Shown here piece by piece: positions 1 through 12,713 of a DNA stretch of 64,000 bases. Below the pieces are notes generated by a model that made no database searches, was not told the DNA's origin, and was given only the letters and a program-made list of their open reading frames with translations. The stretch comes from Durusdinium trenchii. Its lineage: Eukaryota > Sar > Dinophyceae > Suessiales > Symbiodiniaceae. The position numbers and the translations under genes were made by a program. Position 1 is the stretch's first letter; each line of letters opens with the position of its first letter. The stretch spans positions 713,989 to 777,988 of the forward strand of contig CAXAMN010022707.1 in NCBI GenBank assembly GCA_963970005.1, written 5' to 3'.

Positions 1-1420
1 ACCCCCCGAGCTTTGGAGTTGGAAGTGGCCCCGAACAGAGGAGGATCAGATATCCAGATTGACCAAACAGGTCAAACAGGTACCATTCACGGATTTCCGA
101 TGATCTCAGGTAGTGTGTGATTCATGCTTTGACAGGCGGAGAGGGCCCGTTGGTGAGGCAGACCCTTTTGAAGCAGTGTCGATATCAGTCAAACTGCTTC
201 AAAACGGTTTGTACATACAGATCTAGACTTTGCTCGCGCTGATTGCTGTGACCGTTTTGCTGGTGCGGCTGTAGCTAGATAAAACTGGCAGCAGTAGCTG
301 GACTCCCGTGCATGTCATTTGCCCTGATCATTCTGAAAGCAAGGAAGATGGGGTGCCGGACTTCTTGCACCTCCCCAAACTTCAATTAGTTTTCTCCTTG
401 CGTGGACATGCACGCATGCTTTGGAGAGTCTTTTGAGCTTTGCATTTGCATGCTTTCCAGAGATCTATAGTTCTCTGAACCTTGTGAATGTCCATGAGTC
501 CATGAGTGCACCAGCGTCATTGGCCACTTGAACTGGAGCTTTCAGTCCATTTTTCCGCAAACGTTTCAGCTGCCCGGTCATGAGATCAGCAGCCATCTGA
601 AGGAATTGCTTGACAGAGACCGTCATGTGACATGGTGCTTCAGCAGCCAGTGCGATTGGATAAAAACCCAAGTGACCCGATGCAAGCAAGGCTGATGACT
701 GGAGTTTGCAGGGGAAAAGAGCACGTCACATCCATGCGGTTTCAGCAGAATACGTTTTGTTTTTTTTGGATTTTCCCATAGCCAGCAAACTCTTTCTGCA
801 GCTGGAGAGGGTGTCCCTTTCCCAAGCATTTGCTATGGTCCACATGAGGAAGCACTTCAGGTTCTTTAGGTCCTCCTTCTTGGCTGGCCAAAGTTGCCTT
901 TTCGTTGCCTGTAGCCATGGGCAATGGACGAACTTGAGGCGAGTTGACCATCCTTGAGCCATTTTCACACCGTTTGCACAAAAGCACGTGGATGGCAGAC
1001 GATCTTCGTCCGGTGGTTTTGTCTCTCTCTCTCTCTCTCTCTCTCCCTCTCCCTCTCTCTCTCCCGGCAGACGCACTAATACAGTCTGGCGCTCGCTTTG
1101 TTCTGGCCTTAGGAGGTGAGCCGTCATGCCGAAGTTGCAGGCGCGCGCCTTGAAGACCTCTCTTTTTTTCCAAACGGTTCGACGCACCGTCGGAACGATT
1201 CGGACGGTCCCGGCAGAAGTGTCTGGCTGCTAGCTTAAGAATCCGCTGCCGTTTTCGAAGAGAAAGACACTTACGGCAAGGGCGGCAGAGGCCTTGGAAA
1301 TGTAACGTATGAAGGAAGCTAATCGCTCCAACGAGGCAGAGAATGTCCTCATGTTCATTTTTTGTTTGGTTTACGTGGCGTTGCATCCCCTGTTCAGCAG
1401 CTAGCACATCCTTCACCCAG
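1..1420. other. No supported gene; CT-rich microsatellite
   Basis: I see no convincing exon here. The long minus-strand reading frames run through a CT/GA microsatellite at about 1021-1064 and give Arg-Glu low-complexity translations, so they are not believed. Probably intergenic or intronic sequence upstream of the candidate exon at 1421. Confidence 0.5.
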
Positions 1421-2382
1421 ATTTGCAAACGTGGTTCTGAAAGATTTGCTGAAGGATGCGACTGTATTTGCGGATACCAGCTCAAGCAACATCGGCGCTG
1501 CAGCAGGTGCCGAACCGACCATTTGCGGCTTTTGCATTGTTGCATGATGTTATATTTGTTTTTTTTCAACTGTGACTCAGTTGAACTGGAGGAAGGCACT
1601 AGTCTAAGACCGAGGATTTTCATCGCGGCTCCATCTGAGTGTCCACCGATCTGAGGCGCTGGGCTGGGCGGTATGGTGGTCTTCCACATCACGGCCAAGG
1701 ATTGCGTGGCTCGGGCGACTCAGAACGCCGCATCGCGTGGCTCGGGGAGTGGCCACAGTCGGTTCGTGCGACACACGGAGTTCGGGCGTGACCGGGACAT
1801 CTGAGGCGCCACCTGCCTGTGAACAAGTGAAAGAGTGTATGGCCGAAGCAGCCAAGAAGGCCACAGCAGTCAAGCGTGAGATCAACGAGAAACAGCTGAG
1901 ACGATGCCTTGATTGCTTTGCCTTGCTGACCGCTCGGTTTGGTCTTCTCTTCAGACGTCAATGCAGGCGTTCATGGGATCTGCGATTATGGGTGCAGCAG
2001 CCACTGGTGTGTGTTGCTCAGTTCGTCTTTTTTTGAAGGCTCAGTGGAGTGATTAGTAGGAAGAGCAAACAACTTATCAGCTTGAAAGGAGTTGATGTAA
2101 ACTGAACATGAAGCAATACACACTTGTCATTTCACGACCATCGTCGATTCCCCCCCACCCGGAACTCCGGTCAAAAACACACACACACACATACATATAC
2201 ACATCACGACTTGAGTGGAGGGTCCCTATACAGCTATATCAAAACATATACAAAAACAACCACTATTCACGTGTGAGTCTGAGACCTCAGGCCGATGAAG
2301 CCCCTCCGGCCACCAGCGCGGCTCCGAGCCCAATCACGCTGGCTCCGGTCCGGAACGCCCAAAAGAACGGACGACACCGGCG
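1421..2382 (+). CDS. Candidate exons of an unknown protein
   Basis: Three stretches read like coding exons but I do not recognise the protein. Exon 1421-1506 follows an AG and ends at GCAGCAG|GT; it encodes FANVVLKDLLKDATVFADT and then a Ser/Ala-rich stretch. A second stretch starts at 1806 after TCTGAG and encodes APPACEQVKECMAEAAKKAT followed by a Lys/Glu/Arg-rich helix and CLDCFALLTARF, up to about 1953. A third starts at 2291 after CTCAG and is Ala/Pro-rich (ADEAPPATSAAPSPITLAPV). No start or stop codon can be assigned and the stretches may not all belong to one gene. Support is residue composition and flanking splice-like dinucleotides only. Confidence 0.3.
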
Positions 2383-2969
2383 AGCGCAGACGAGCGCAGA
2401 CGGGGCAGACCACCCGGAGACGGGGCACGGTGCAGTTGTTCCTCCACCCAGACGAGGACGTGCGTTTTGATCCGAGGGCCTGGCTGGTCTGTTTTTTCGA
2501 CGCAATTCCATGCCAGGCATTTGTGGTCATGCTCTTCCTTGTTGTGCTGAGTCATTCTTCTTCACAGGAATTTCCCCCACACTTTAGGAACCAACATCAT
2601 TAGTGTGTGAGCTCTCCTGCGTCCATGTCTAAGTAGCTAACTAGTCGACCTTAATGGACTAGGCAAAAAAGCGCCAACCTTCAGTAGGGCCGCCACAGCT
2701 GGGGTTCCCATACCGAAAGGACCGACCCTTTGTGAGGCCTTTGTGATGTGGCCTCTCTTCGCGACGAACAGCAGCGGCTCCGAGAAGGCTCGTTTCGCAC
2801 GCGACGAGACGGGTGAAAGGCGCCGGCGCCCAGTTCACTTGTCTGGACCGAGCGCCCGTCTGGACCGCGGACCGCGCGTGGAAGGGCTCTTCTCATGACT
2901 CATTCCTTCCGTTTTTGCAGACTTCATCGCGTGCAGGAGAGAATCAAGTCGCGCACAGGGTCCTTCTTG

Positions 2970-3031
2970 GAGCTCGACCTCAATCTGCTTGTGTAGGCGA
3001 AAAACTGGTGTTGTGGCTGGGAGGAAGATGC
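2970..3031 (+). repeat. Direct repeat, copy 1 of 2
   Basis: About 62 bp starting GAGCTCGACCTCAATCTG and ending GGGAGGAAGATGC. It recurs at 3343-3408 in the same orientation with a few substitutions and small insertions. Confidence 0.85.
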
Positions 3032-3342
3032 AGATGGCCCGGGATTTTTCAGTACCCTGGGATTTTTCCGTTCGCCACTTTTCTCCTCATAGCCCAACTC
3101 GTTGCGTTGGCCCCCCCCAAGAGGTGCGACCCACGGCTTTGACGCATTTGTCGTTGAACTTTGACTCACCTTCCAGATAGTGGATGTTTCAGTTTTGCAC
3201 TGATCTTTTTAGTTCTATTTTTTCAATGCCAGCAATGTGGCGATGGTGACGGTGGATGGTTCTTCGCAAAGCTGGAACAGCCACCAGAATTGTAACTGCA
3301 CTTTTCGAATTCGTCCACCTGAGAGAATTTCTTGTGGTTTTT

Positions 3343-3408
3343 GAGCTCGACCTCAATCTGCTTGTGTAGGCAACGAAAAACCAGGTGTTTTGGCTGGGAG
3401 GAAGATGC
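3343..3408 (+). repeat. Direct repeat, copy 2 of 2
   Basis: Second copy of the block at 2970-3031, 373 bp downstream. The sequence between the copies is not repeated. Confidence 0.85.
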
Positions 3409-4757
3409 TGGCACTCGTGCCAGGGAGTGTGTACTGTTGAAACCAGTTGTGTTATGGCCAGGCTTGAACAGCGGTCGAGCAACCAACTGCTTATCACAGC
3501 ACAGTTTCTGAACACGCTGTTTGCGAGAGGTGCTTGCTCTGGCGCTGTTTGCCGGAGACGCTTTGCTGCCGCAAACCGCTGCGAAATCGGAGAAAATGAG
3601 ATTTGCCCCGCTGCCGGTGTCGAAGGAAATCTAAAAGCAATCTTGTCTATGTAGTTGTCTATTATGTATATATATATATATACTATTACTCGTTTGTTTA
3701 CAGCCTGTTTGGTTTCGACTGTACCTTGGATCACCACTTTTTGTGACGTCAAAGTGAACTACATTCAGATGGATAGCCCACCTCGGGCAATTTTTTTGAA
3801 ATCAGTTGTCACAAAAATGGCTGACGCTGGCAACACGTTCTTCCAATTTCTTCAAATCATGCAGCAGCAGCAGCAGCCAGAGAGCAGAGGCAAGAACTTT
3901 GCTGAATGTCGATCTTCGTTGACTTTGGTGAATGAAGGAGGCGATAGGATGAATGTCATATCTACTGCTTGGGCTTGAATACTCCTCTTGCCGTAAGGAA
4001 TCCTCAAAGATTTCTGGAAGAACCGCCCTCAGGCGTGTAATCCTCCTCCGGGCACCCGCCCGGACCGACCGATTCGACGGACAGAGCTGAGAAGGGCGAA
4101 GACGTACCGCGCAAAGAGGTTGTCTGCTTTCTGCTTCCGCCCTCACTTTTTGCTTGCCTTGGGTGATGACGTGACGTGACGCGACGCAGCGAGGTGTGAG
4201 GCTGAGAACCGTCACGCGGACGCTTTCGCAGATTTGACTTGCTGAGTTCGCCTGGAGGACTGGATTTGGAGGATTTATATACTCGATGCTACCTCGATGC
4301 ATTTGCAGCTCAAGAGGCTCAAAACAGGGCGAAATCTGTGCTTTTTCGCACCGAACTCACGCGTCCTCATTTAGCCATGAGCGCAGAGGCTGAAGCGAAA
4401 GGATATGGTCATGGTGCGAATGGCACGGAGTTCACTTGGAACAAGAGGAAGCTTGGAACATTGAAAATCACGGTGTGGATATGTGTGGATTAACCTTGGA
4501 AGAAAACCCAAAAACCCTTTGGAAAAGGAGAAGAAGACCAGACACCCCCCCTTCTTTTTTGGGGGGGTTCTGGGCACGAGTGAACGAGGATTTCGACATC
4601 GTTGCATTGACATGCAGGTCGACATGTCGACATACGTGCCGTCATGTGGACCTGGCAATGTCGGAGACAAACATCGGTATAGGCCCACCCGAAACGGAGA
4701 ACGAGACGAACGTATGTACGTGATTGTGGAGATGAAGTGCTTTTCAAGATTCAGTAC

Positions 4758-7700
4758 ATGTGTGTCAATGTGAATCCGACAGCCAGTCCAAGGAAATGCT
4801 GGGGGAAAACGCTTCACAAGAAAGTCAAGGAAGGAGACCAGGAAGGTGTCCAGCAGCTTCTGAGCCATGCAGACCCAGGCCTGGTTCATACCAGATTTGC
4901 ATGGATCGTCCCCTATAAAGACCAGGGCGACCAGGTTTGTACGGGAGAAGCGATTCATTTGGCGGCCAGCCGTGGACATGTGCAGCTGTTGAAGCTTCTC
5001 ATGCAGCATGGAGCTCAGTTGGACAGCCAAGTCACCCGGCAAAACTCCAACAACTATGGCGTGTTACAAGCTGCGATCTTCCGTGGAGGCAGCGGTGGCT
5101 CCCGTGAAATGATTACGATGCTCTGCGAGCATGGTGCCGATATATCCCGCACCAATGCCAATGGGGATACCAGCTTGCACCTCGCTTTCTCCACTGGAAA
5201 TGAGGAAACCATCCAGGCAGTGCACGAACTCATGAAAAAGCGGAAAGAGCAAAATGGCTACTGGGTTCACCCTGATGATGCTGAAGGGATCCGCCCAGAG
5301 ACGCCCCTTGAGATTGGCTTCCGTTCCGGGATGATGAACCGGGAGTCCCTTGCAAGGATGGCCCATTGCTGCATCATGTCAGGTATGTTCAGTCAAAAAT
5401 CCCTTGCTCGGATTGCTCAATTGAACAGTTTAAGTCCCTGTTATGTGGCCAGCCTGAAGCTGTTCATTGATCGAGCCCCTGAGTGCATCCCAAGCTTCTT
5501 GCAGATGTTGGGATCCAGGAGGGAAGAGCTGGCGGAAGCTCTTTGGCCGGAGCAAAAGGAGGGAGTCATACCAACATGCGACAGGCTCACCAGCGCCGAG
5601 GCAGCGCTGGCTTAGCATGTTTGGGCCGGTCTTTCTTAACTTACCATTTGTTCTTTTTTTTTTCAGAGGCTTGTTTGGGACAAGAGGAGACGTATTAACA
5701 TATGTATCCTCATGTATCGTCCTCATATGGTGTATTTTGCAATCCGGCTTGTTGGGCCAAAGACCTTGTTTGGGTGACCGGCTTTTTGGCACTCAGGGGC
5801 GGAGGGAGTCAAAAGTCGAGCTTTTGGGTAGAGCTTGTGGCTGGTTTTCTGCAACATGTGCGCCCTTTTGCATTTGAGGTGATGACTTGGAAAAGCTCTT
5901 GCGCAACAGTCCTAGTGCTGCAGAGGCTTTGATTGAGAGCTGTAGCTTTCATCCTCCAGACCGAAGCGATGGCTATAACAAGCTACCAGAACGTGTGAGC
6001 TTGGGCCCGCAGAACGCGCTTTTCAGGCTCTTGGGCCTGTCGCAATCGTGCTTTCAGTTGAAGTGCTTCTACGAGACGGATGCCGAGTGGAAGGAGGAGC
6101 GGAGCTGGCACAGCTCCTTCGATAGAAACGGCAGAGCTTTCCAATTTGTAGGCGTTTCATTCTGCACCGGATGGAACCCGTGACGATCGTTGGCACAAAC
6201 GCCACGTTGCGGCACTTTACAGAACACATCTAGTACCCGCGCTTCCGACGCAGGCGCAAGTTTCTATGGAGGATATGGACTGTTGACTATCGTTAACCCG
6301 CAGCATATTCCGGAGTCAAAGACCATAAACAGTAGACACTTTCGGTGACTTCGAAACGGATCGAAAAGGATCTTCCAAGAAACTTCGTGCTTCACTCTCG
6401 TCGATCGTTGGGCCCAACGCATCGGTGGACCGCCATCGCATGGCATCGACATGCCATGCTTCCTGTGCAGACACGACGTGTTTGGGACTGCCAGACTGCA
6501 GAAACGGCCAGGGGTGGTGGACTGGGGGGTCTGTCTGGGGCAGCAGTCCTATGGCAGTGCCATGCGTCGTGTTTGCGACCGTGGGACATCAAGCGTGATT
6601 CACGCCACCAATCATACCGCTCACGCAGCATCCGTTTACATGGACCGTTCTCCACATGGCCACCGTGGATTTCGCCACACCGTGTGCCACCGTGGCTCGA
6701 TTTTCGACATGTCGACTTTTCTACTGCGAAGTGGCCGGTTCTGAGCCGGGTGGTCCAGGCCACTCCCACTCAATACTAAAAAGTTGCCAGGCAGTCATTC
6801 TGCAAGACTTCCTCCACAAATTGGAACGTTGGAGATGGGGCGTGAATGCCTACGGCCCGCAAAGCCCGCGGACAGGGTGGCAACGCCTTCCACGCACCGC
6901 CAACGCCATACATACTCCTCCGCCCGCCCGGCTCCGCCCGGCTCCGCCCGGCTCCGCCCAGCTCCGCCCTCCGCTGCGGAGTCTCTGACCGTTGACATTG
7001 AAAAGAATGGTTTTCTTTCTTCTTTGCGCCTCTTTTGATCTCTCGAAAGGAGCATGCCTACTCTTGTTGCCAGAACCTCCATACTCTTGACATGCTCAAG
7101 CAATCATTAGGTTTTACAGTCAGGGCGTCAAACTGTGCAAGTGTTACTTACGTTACTGTTGCTGTGCAACTGTTGCTCTCTCTCTCTCTCTCTCACTGTT
7201 GCTGTGCAACTGTTTCCTGTGTTGCTGTTGCTGTGCAACGGTTATATATACTTACTTTCTACTTTCCATATGTCCATAACATGGAAGTTTCAACTTTCCT
7301 GAGATATCCTGAGATAGTGTGACAAATTATTTTGGTGCCCACACGAGCGCCATTTAGGCAAAGGAACCTGGATTGGACGCACCGTAAATTGGGCAGACTG
7401 ACTGAGGCCAGCTGACTCAGACGGGGCAGCATGAAGAGGAGATGAAGGAGATCAAGATCCAACTTTGTCGAGTTCCTGACATCATCACCCCTGGGTTTTT
7501 CTCAGCAGTGCTAGGTGCTCGAGTCGGAGACAAACCGGCCTTGTTCCTCTTTGAGAGTTTGCCTGTCCGTGCAGCCGTCTCCTTCGTGTTCTGGAAACGT
7601 GCAGTTTGGACTGACATGTTGCAATTCATCTTCTCTTTGTGGGGATTGGGCTTGCTGATTGCCGAGACATGGCGTGCCCGCGAGACCAACTGCAATGGAA

Positions 7701-8755
7701 TGCTGGCGAACGCAGTGAACGCCACAAATCAGACAATGGAGAACCCTTGCAGACAGCAACTGACCAGTGTCTTTACATCAAGCTGGACCCTCGACATCGC
7801 AGGGAAGGAGTTGCAGCATGAGAGGGCTGTTGTGGCAGATTGGATCATTGCAAAAGGCTTTGTGGATTTGATTCTTGAAATCCTGCAGTTCGCGGGGTGT
7901 CTTTTCATAAGCCAGAAAGGCTGCTACTGGAACTTTGGCAACTTCTGGGATCTCTTCCGCAGCCTTTTGCCAATTTTTCTGCTGTGGTTCTACGACTCGA
8001 GGCTGCTTCAAGTCTTAGTGGTTCTCACGTATTGGGCGCGCCTTTTGGAGGGTGCCACCTTGACTGAGAAGATTGGTCACGCTTTGCTACCGCTTCAACA
8101 TTTGCTTCGCGGCCTGGTTCCTGCCATTCTCTTCACTCTCTTGGGCTTTCTTGCCTTAACTCATGCCCTTTATGCGGTGCACGACCAGGACCTGGACGGG
8201 GAGCACCAGCGGCTTTGGCCGAATTCCGTGTGGGGGACTTTTACCAAGCTCATTGCAAATGAATTGGATGACACCCCGCTGAAGGATAATATGGAGCAGG
8301 TGCTGCTTCTTTTTGGAGTTCTCTTCTTCTCCGTCTTCATGATGAATGTTTTCATCGGTGTGATCAATGATCAATACTCCCAGGAGAAAAAGACAGTCCG
8401 GCTGGCCTTCCAAAGTCTTCGCGCGCAATCTTGTTTAACGCATCTCTTGCGGATGAGGGTCGTTCCCTGTGACTTGCTCAGTGCCCGAGCTGCTGCAACC
8501 ATGTCTGTTTTTTGTGTGATCGCTTGCGTTGCCGTGCAGGTGGCAGCGCTTGCTGCAGACGTGCAGCTACCACACTCTTGGCAGTTCATGGCTTTCTTCC
8601 TACTTCAACTCTTGACTTTCATGGCTTCTTTCCAACGTAAAGGATGTGCATTTCCACAGCTAAGCTTCTTTCGTGGTTGTGAATCGGTCAAGTACCTGTG
8701 GATTTGCGAACCGCGGGACTATGGAGATGGACGACGACAAAGGCGACACCTGTAG
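4758..8755 (+). CDS. Ankyrin-repeat TRP/polycystin-like cation channel
   Basis: Predicted membrane cation channel with an N-terminal ankyrin domain. Exon 1 starts at the ATG at 4758 and runs to about 5562. It carries ankyrin repeats including EAIHLAASRGHVQLLKLLMQ, and ITMLCEHGADISRTNANGDT followed by SLHLAFSTGN. Exon 2 runs from about 5879 to 6110 (DDLEKLLRNSPSAAEALIES, then LPERVSLGPQNALFRLLGL). Exon 3 runs from about 7421-7430 to the stop at 8755. It holds about five hydrophobic helices, a pore-like stretch WGTFTKLIANELDD, and a last channel helix (VLLLFGVLFFSVFMMNVFIG followed by VINDQYSQEK). Two more hydrophobic segments come before the C-terminus. Total about 790 residues. The layout matches the ankyrin-ion-channel proteins common in Symbiodiniaceae (Ion_trans/PKD-channel superfamily). 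Ion selectivity cannot be read from the sequence. Exon 1/2 and 2/3 edges are approximate. Confidence 0.85.
6468..6575 (+). mobile_element. Short inverted-repeat element in a channel-gene intron
   Basis: A 108-bp block bounded by CAGACACGAC on the left and GTCGTGTTTG, its near inverse complement, on the right. Its middle (AACGGCCAGGGGTGGT and GTCTGTCTGGGG, then a CAGTCC motif) recurs in the same order and orientation at 50117-50225, inside intron 1 of BCKDHA. Non-autonomous MITE-like or introner-like structure; no coding capacity. Confidence 0.6.
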
Positions 8756-10824
8756 CATTTGCAGTATGGAGCACCTCAACTGGGCAGTGGCTGCGGAGCC
8801 CAGTTTGCCACCTTTGCCTTTGCCCAATTTGCTGTCTCGACAATCCCGAGCACCACGCGTTGCAGCAGCCTGTTGAGTTGGGCGTATCGGTCCGGCCTCC
8901 TCTTTGGCCCTGTGGGCGACGTCTTGAACCCGATGCCAATGTCATGAGCGCTTGGGATCGGGGTAGTGCAGTTTTGAGATTGGCGGGTTCTGTACAGGCG
9001 AACCCAAGGTGGGGCAGCCAAGCCTCTCTCCCACCGAGTGTTTTAGTGAATTCATGTTCGGACTTTCTGGGGCGAGTTTTTGGTCCTACTGTTCGTCACT
9101 GTTCGTTGACTACGAGCTTGAGATTTCAGTCTGATTTGCTATTTGCTCCAGATTGTTGCTCAGTCGATTTTTCAACCAACCGATCGCTTATTTTTTGAAC
9201 ATCCTTAATCCTTAGCAACAACAGGGCTGCTCGTTTTTCGTAAAGCTGAACAGTCTTGATTTAGAATGCTCCAAATGTGTGCTCCCAAAAAGTGGGCACA
9301 ATTATGCATTCGTTCGAATTCATGGTGCCAAGCGAACCGAAGAACATGGCGCCAGCACAGCATATCGTAAAAAAGCGAGGATGAAGTCTAGCAGTCTAGC
9401 ATGCGTCGTCCGGGCATTCTTCGTTTATGCTTCGGTCACCCGGGTCATTCGGTCATTCTGGTTCGGTTTTTCTCATCGCCCAAAACCAGCGACATCTGTC
9501 AGGGAACTCATGACATTGGTTTTCGCAGTGTCTTTCGTACGCTTTCCGACGCTTTCCGACGGACACTCGCCGAGGTGATGGTTCTATCGTGGCAGGCGCC
9601 GGTTTCGGCGGAGAGAGAGAGAGAGAGTTCTAGCGTGTGCGTGTGCTGCGAACGGGTTCCACCTGTCCTGGTGTCTTTTTCGGAGTTCGATTTTCGGGAA
9701 GTTCCAGACGATTCGGAGCCTGAAGGGCCCTGTGAGTTCACTGCCCTTTCCCCGGTCGCTCCACCCCAGGATTCGGGGCCTTTCGTTCGGGTCGCCGTCC
9801 GGGAGGACCAGAGAAGCGATTTTCAGAGGCGACCACTCAGTGGTCCGAAATGGTCCGATCACAGTAGATGAGATCGAAATTGGAGTCGAATAGGTGCTGA
9901 GAGTCGAAATTAGAGTATAAAGTTATATATTATTCTATTTTTTTCCGACCCCCACAATGTAGAACAGCATGTGTCCGATCCCTGAAACAGGTATTGGACA
10001 CCGTTTCTATCTATATCATAAACTCAGAAGTACTTCACTCACATTTCTGCATGCTATCTATTGGAAACCGTTTTGGAGACCACGGTCTATACTGGACCTT
10101 TTTGCTGTTCGATGCCAGGCGAAGATCCGAAAAACACGTCGGAGCGCTCGACATCCCGATGCTCGACACCGAGCTTCTGAAGCTTTGGTACGGTAAAGTC
10201 GTGCATAACAGATTTTACTTATCAACTTATCAGAGAAATGGTGACCTTTCTTGTCATGTTAGCATGCTGAATCCGTCACACCCTCATAAAACCATTCTTC
10301 TTTTAAGCATGTTCAAGCAAGCATGTTCACATCTTCCGGACAAGTCTCCTGGACACCCAATGTCAGATGTTCCAATGCTTCGGAACACCCATTTTTATTG
10401 GGTGGTTTGTCGGGTCCAACTAGGTCTTAGCAACCTTTTTCTCGACGCTGAGAGGATCTACCTGGTAGGGTCTGGCTTCAAGTCAGCAAGCAATCAGAAG
10501 CAGTTGGTCTCCTGGTTGGTCCCCTGGTTGGGGTCCAGTTTGGGGTCCCTGGTGGACATGCTGCACATGCAAAAGCACAGAAGTCCAGGTTCAGCCAGTC
10601 CAGTCTCAAGAGGATGATCATTATGCCAGTCTCCCAGCGGAAACAAGGGGGGGGTACAGCTGAATGTTTAAGCTGCTCACAATCAATTTGGGGCCCTGGG
10701 ACCATAGAAATACATGTGCTCTACAGAAGCTTCTTCAAGGAAAACATGCTTGTAGCAATTGCTTCACCAGAAGCATAGGTTTTGAAAGCATCAGCATCAG
10801 TAGTTGTTTTGCACACCTTCCGAG
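8756..10824. other. Spacer between channel and PsbP-like genes
   Basis: No recognisable exon. A GA microsatellite lies near 9609-9626. Open frames around 9650-9860 and 10035-10180 are not rejected outright but have no family resemblance and no clear splice sites. Confidence 0.4.
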
Positions 10825-11852
10825 ATGATGATGAGCCTTGGCCATGGGGAGAAATCCTGGATCTCGTTTGCGCATGCTCCGTTGCACAGAAGGGTTTCCG
10901 GACACCATCTTCACGCGCCACACTCTGTGGCATGCAGACGCCTCTGCTCGATTACACCCCTCTTGGCCACCCTTTGCGTCCGACGCGCTGCCCAACTCCC
11001 TGCCGCCGGTTCCGCGCGCGGGAGACGTGCCACGTCCGGATCAGAGACGGAAAGCTCCTCTCGAGAAGCTCCAAAGAGTCCGGGAAAGAGCTCTCGAAAC
11101 GACTCCTCAAAGTGGTTCTATTTGATTCAACGTTTGTTTGAAGATATGGCCAAGGTGTCCGCGAGTCGCAGAAGGGATTTCACCTATTGGGCCGTGCTGG
11201 CAGGCGCTGTGGGGTTGGCCATCATCAGCGACTTCCTTGGGCTCATGCGATTTCTTTTGAGCTTGAGTCCGGACGGTGCTCGTCGAGCTGGATTAGATCA
11301 GATCTATCCTGTGAATGGCCTCAAGGCCTTTCAGCAGAAAGGCAAATATCATTTGCAGTATCCAGGGGACTGGTTGGGGGATGAAAGCGTGGCGTTTTCC
11401 AAGCAGGCGGCGCGTTTCCGACCATTTCCCTTCGACGGAAACAGATCATCCCGGACGCGTTCGGGCCAGCAGGTGGCGGTCTTGCTTCAATCGATCAGCA
11501 GCAGAGTCTGTCGGTGGTGGCGCAGCGTGTGCCTTCAGAGAGCTTGCAAGCCATGCTGGGAGAGCCCCAAGAGGCTTTCACAAGACTCTTGTCCAGGGAG
11601 AGGCCTGATGGCGAAACAGAGCTCTTGGCATCGAGATGCCAAGATGGGAAATACGAATTTGAATATTTTGTGACCTGCGAGAGCAAGAAAGGACCCGTCC
11701 GCATTCATTGCTGGTCAAGTATTGCTCTGAAACGTGCGGGTTCAGATTCAAGTGTGCTCTACACCATGACTTTGGTGGTTCCGGAGCTGACGTTGAGCCC
11801 TGAACGGCGGCTGCTGTTGAATCAAGTTTGGCACAGCTTTGAGCTCGAATGA
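10825..11852 (+). CDS. PsbP-like thylakoid lumen protein, frame-broken
   Basis: PsbP-family proteins sit in the thylakoid lumen and bind or assemble photosystem II. The first in-frame ATG is at 10825. An Arg/Ala/Ser-rich presequence is followed by a twin-arginine-type thylakoid signal, SRRRDFTYWAVLAGAVGLAI. The mature domain opens with KGKYHLQYPGDWLGDESVAF in the first frame. Conserved downstream parts are in another frame: IIPDAFGPAGGG, then LSVVAQRVP, a long middle part, and a C-terminus ending LLNQVWHSFELE before the stop at 11852. The switch lies between about 11395 and 11440, where no intron of normal size fits. It is therefore a real frameshift or an assembly indel. Without it the protein would be roughly 340 residues. 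The dinoflagellate plastid signal peptide expected at the very N-terminus is not obvious, so a further 5' exon is possible. Confidence 0.8.
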
Positions 11853-12556
11853 TGAGAGACTGCATGCAGAAAGCAGTGAAATCTTGCGAGGTGTTTGCTG
11901 AAGCAGTTTGCTTCACATTGAGATCCATCAAAGCACTTAGACACCCTGTGGCAGCCAATCCTGCGTGCGCGTGCGACTAAAACATCTTCGCAGTTCACCC
12001 TCCTTCACAGGGATCTAAAGATCTCACTTTTTAATCTAACTCAAACACAGCTTAATGGTTGAAAACGAGAATATTACGAAAGCCAGCCGATAGGCTAGGC
12101 TTGAGCTCTTAGAGCGAACGAAGTGAGTTAAGGGGGTGTGGGGGGGGTAAGCCGCGAAAAGGCACCATTTGAGAGGGTAACTGGGGAGAGCGCTCCAAAG
12201 CGAGGGTCAGAAAAGCAGTGAAAGTGGGGTCTGGTGATGCGAGTGATGCAATGGACGGCGTCCGGTGAGCACTTTTCTTGCCTCGGACGGACCGCTGAGA
12301 ACAGTGAGACACGGGTGCGAGGCTAGTTGGGTACGAACCTAAAGCATGCACACCAAAGCCTTGGACATCCTGCACCCCATCGCTTGAGTCAAGCTCTCAA
12401 AAGCAAGGGTATCGACATGTCCTGGCCAAGCATGCGCGACCGGGCAACTTACATTCGTTGTTGGACTTCAATCAAAGAAGCTATATAGATGGTATTGACT
12501 GGACCAGCAAAGCAGGTAAAACATACCCTAGTCTATATAGTGGCTGGAGGCTTTGT

Positions 12557-12695
12557 GACGGAATTTGGTCGCAACAGTACTTGTCCGAAAGATTCTGTCG
12601 TAATTCTTTTGATGGATTTTGCTTGCAACAGTACTTGTCCGAAAGATTTTTTCCTAATTTTTATGACGGATTTTGGTTGCCAAAGTACTTGATGA
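12557..12695 (+). repeat. Degenerate tandem repeat, about 2.6 units of 52-54 bp
   Basis: Each unit contains a GACGGATTTTG-like start, a CAACAGTACTTGTCCGAAAG core and a T-rich tail. The third unit is divergent and truncated. Confidence 0.7.
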
Positions 12696-12713
12696 TTGCT
12701 TCCAAATGGAACT

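Larger units (their letters stand above)
2383..4757. other. No supported gene; local duplications and AT/CA repeats
   Basis: Mostly non-coding. It holds a CA tract near 2177-2200 just upstream, a TA tract at 3664-3682, and a duplicated block (2970-3031 and 3343-3408). A short ATG-led frame near 3821 begins MADAGNTFFQFLQIM and then has a glutamine run. It could be a 5' exon of the channel gene, but nothing confirms that. Confidence 0.4.

Noticed and set aside
742..1698. 318-codon minus-strand ORF
   Set aside because: Runs through the CT/GA microsatellite (Arg-Glu run) and has no recognisable domain; it opposes the direction of all other genes.
3189..3752. 187-codon minus-strand ORF
   Set aside because: Includes a TA-tract translation and covers the duplicated block; no domain seen.
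4371..5042. 223-codon minus-strand ORF
   Set aside because: Lies opposite the conserved ankyrin exon of the channel gene.
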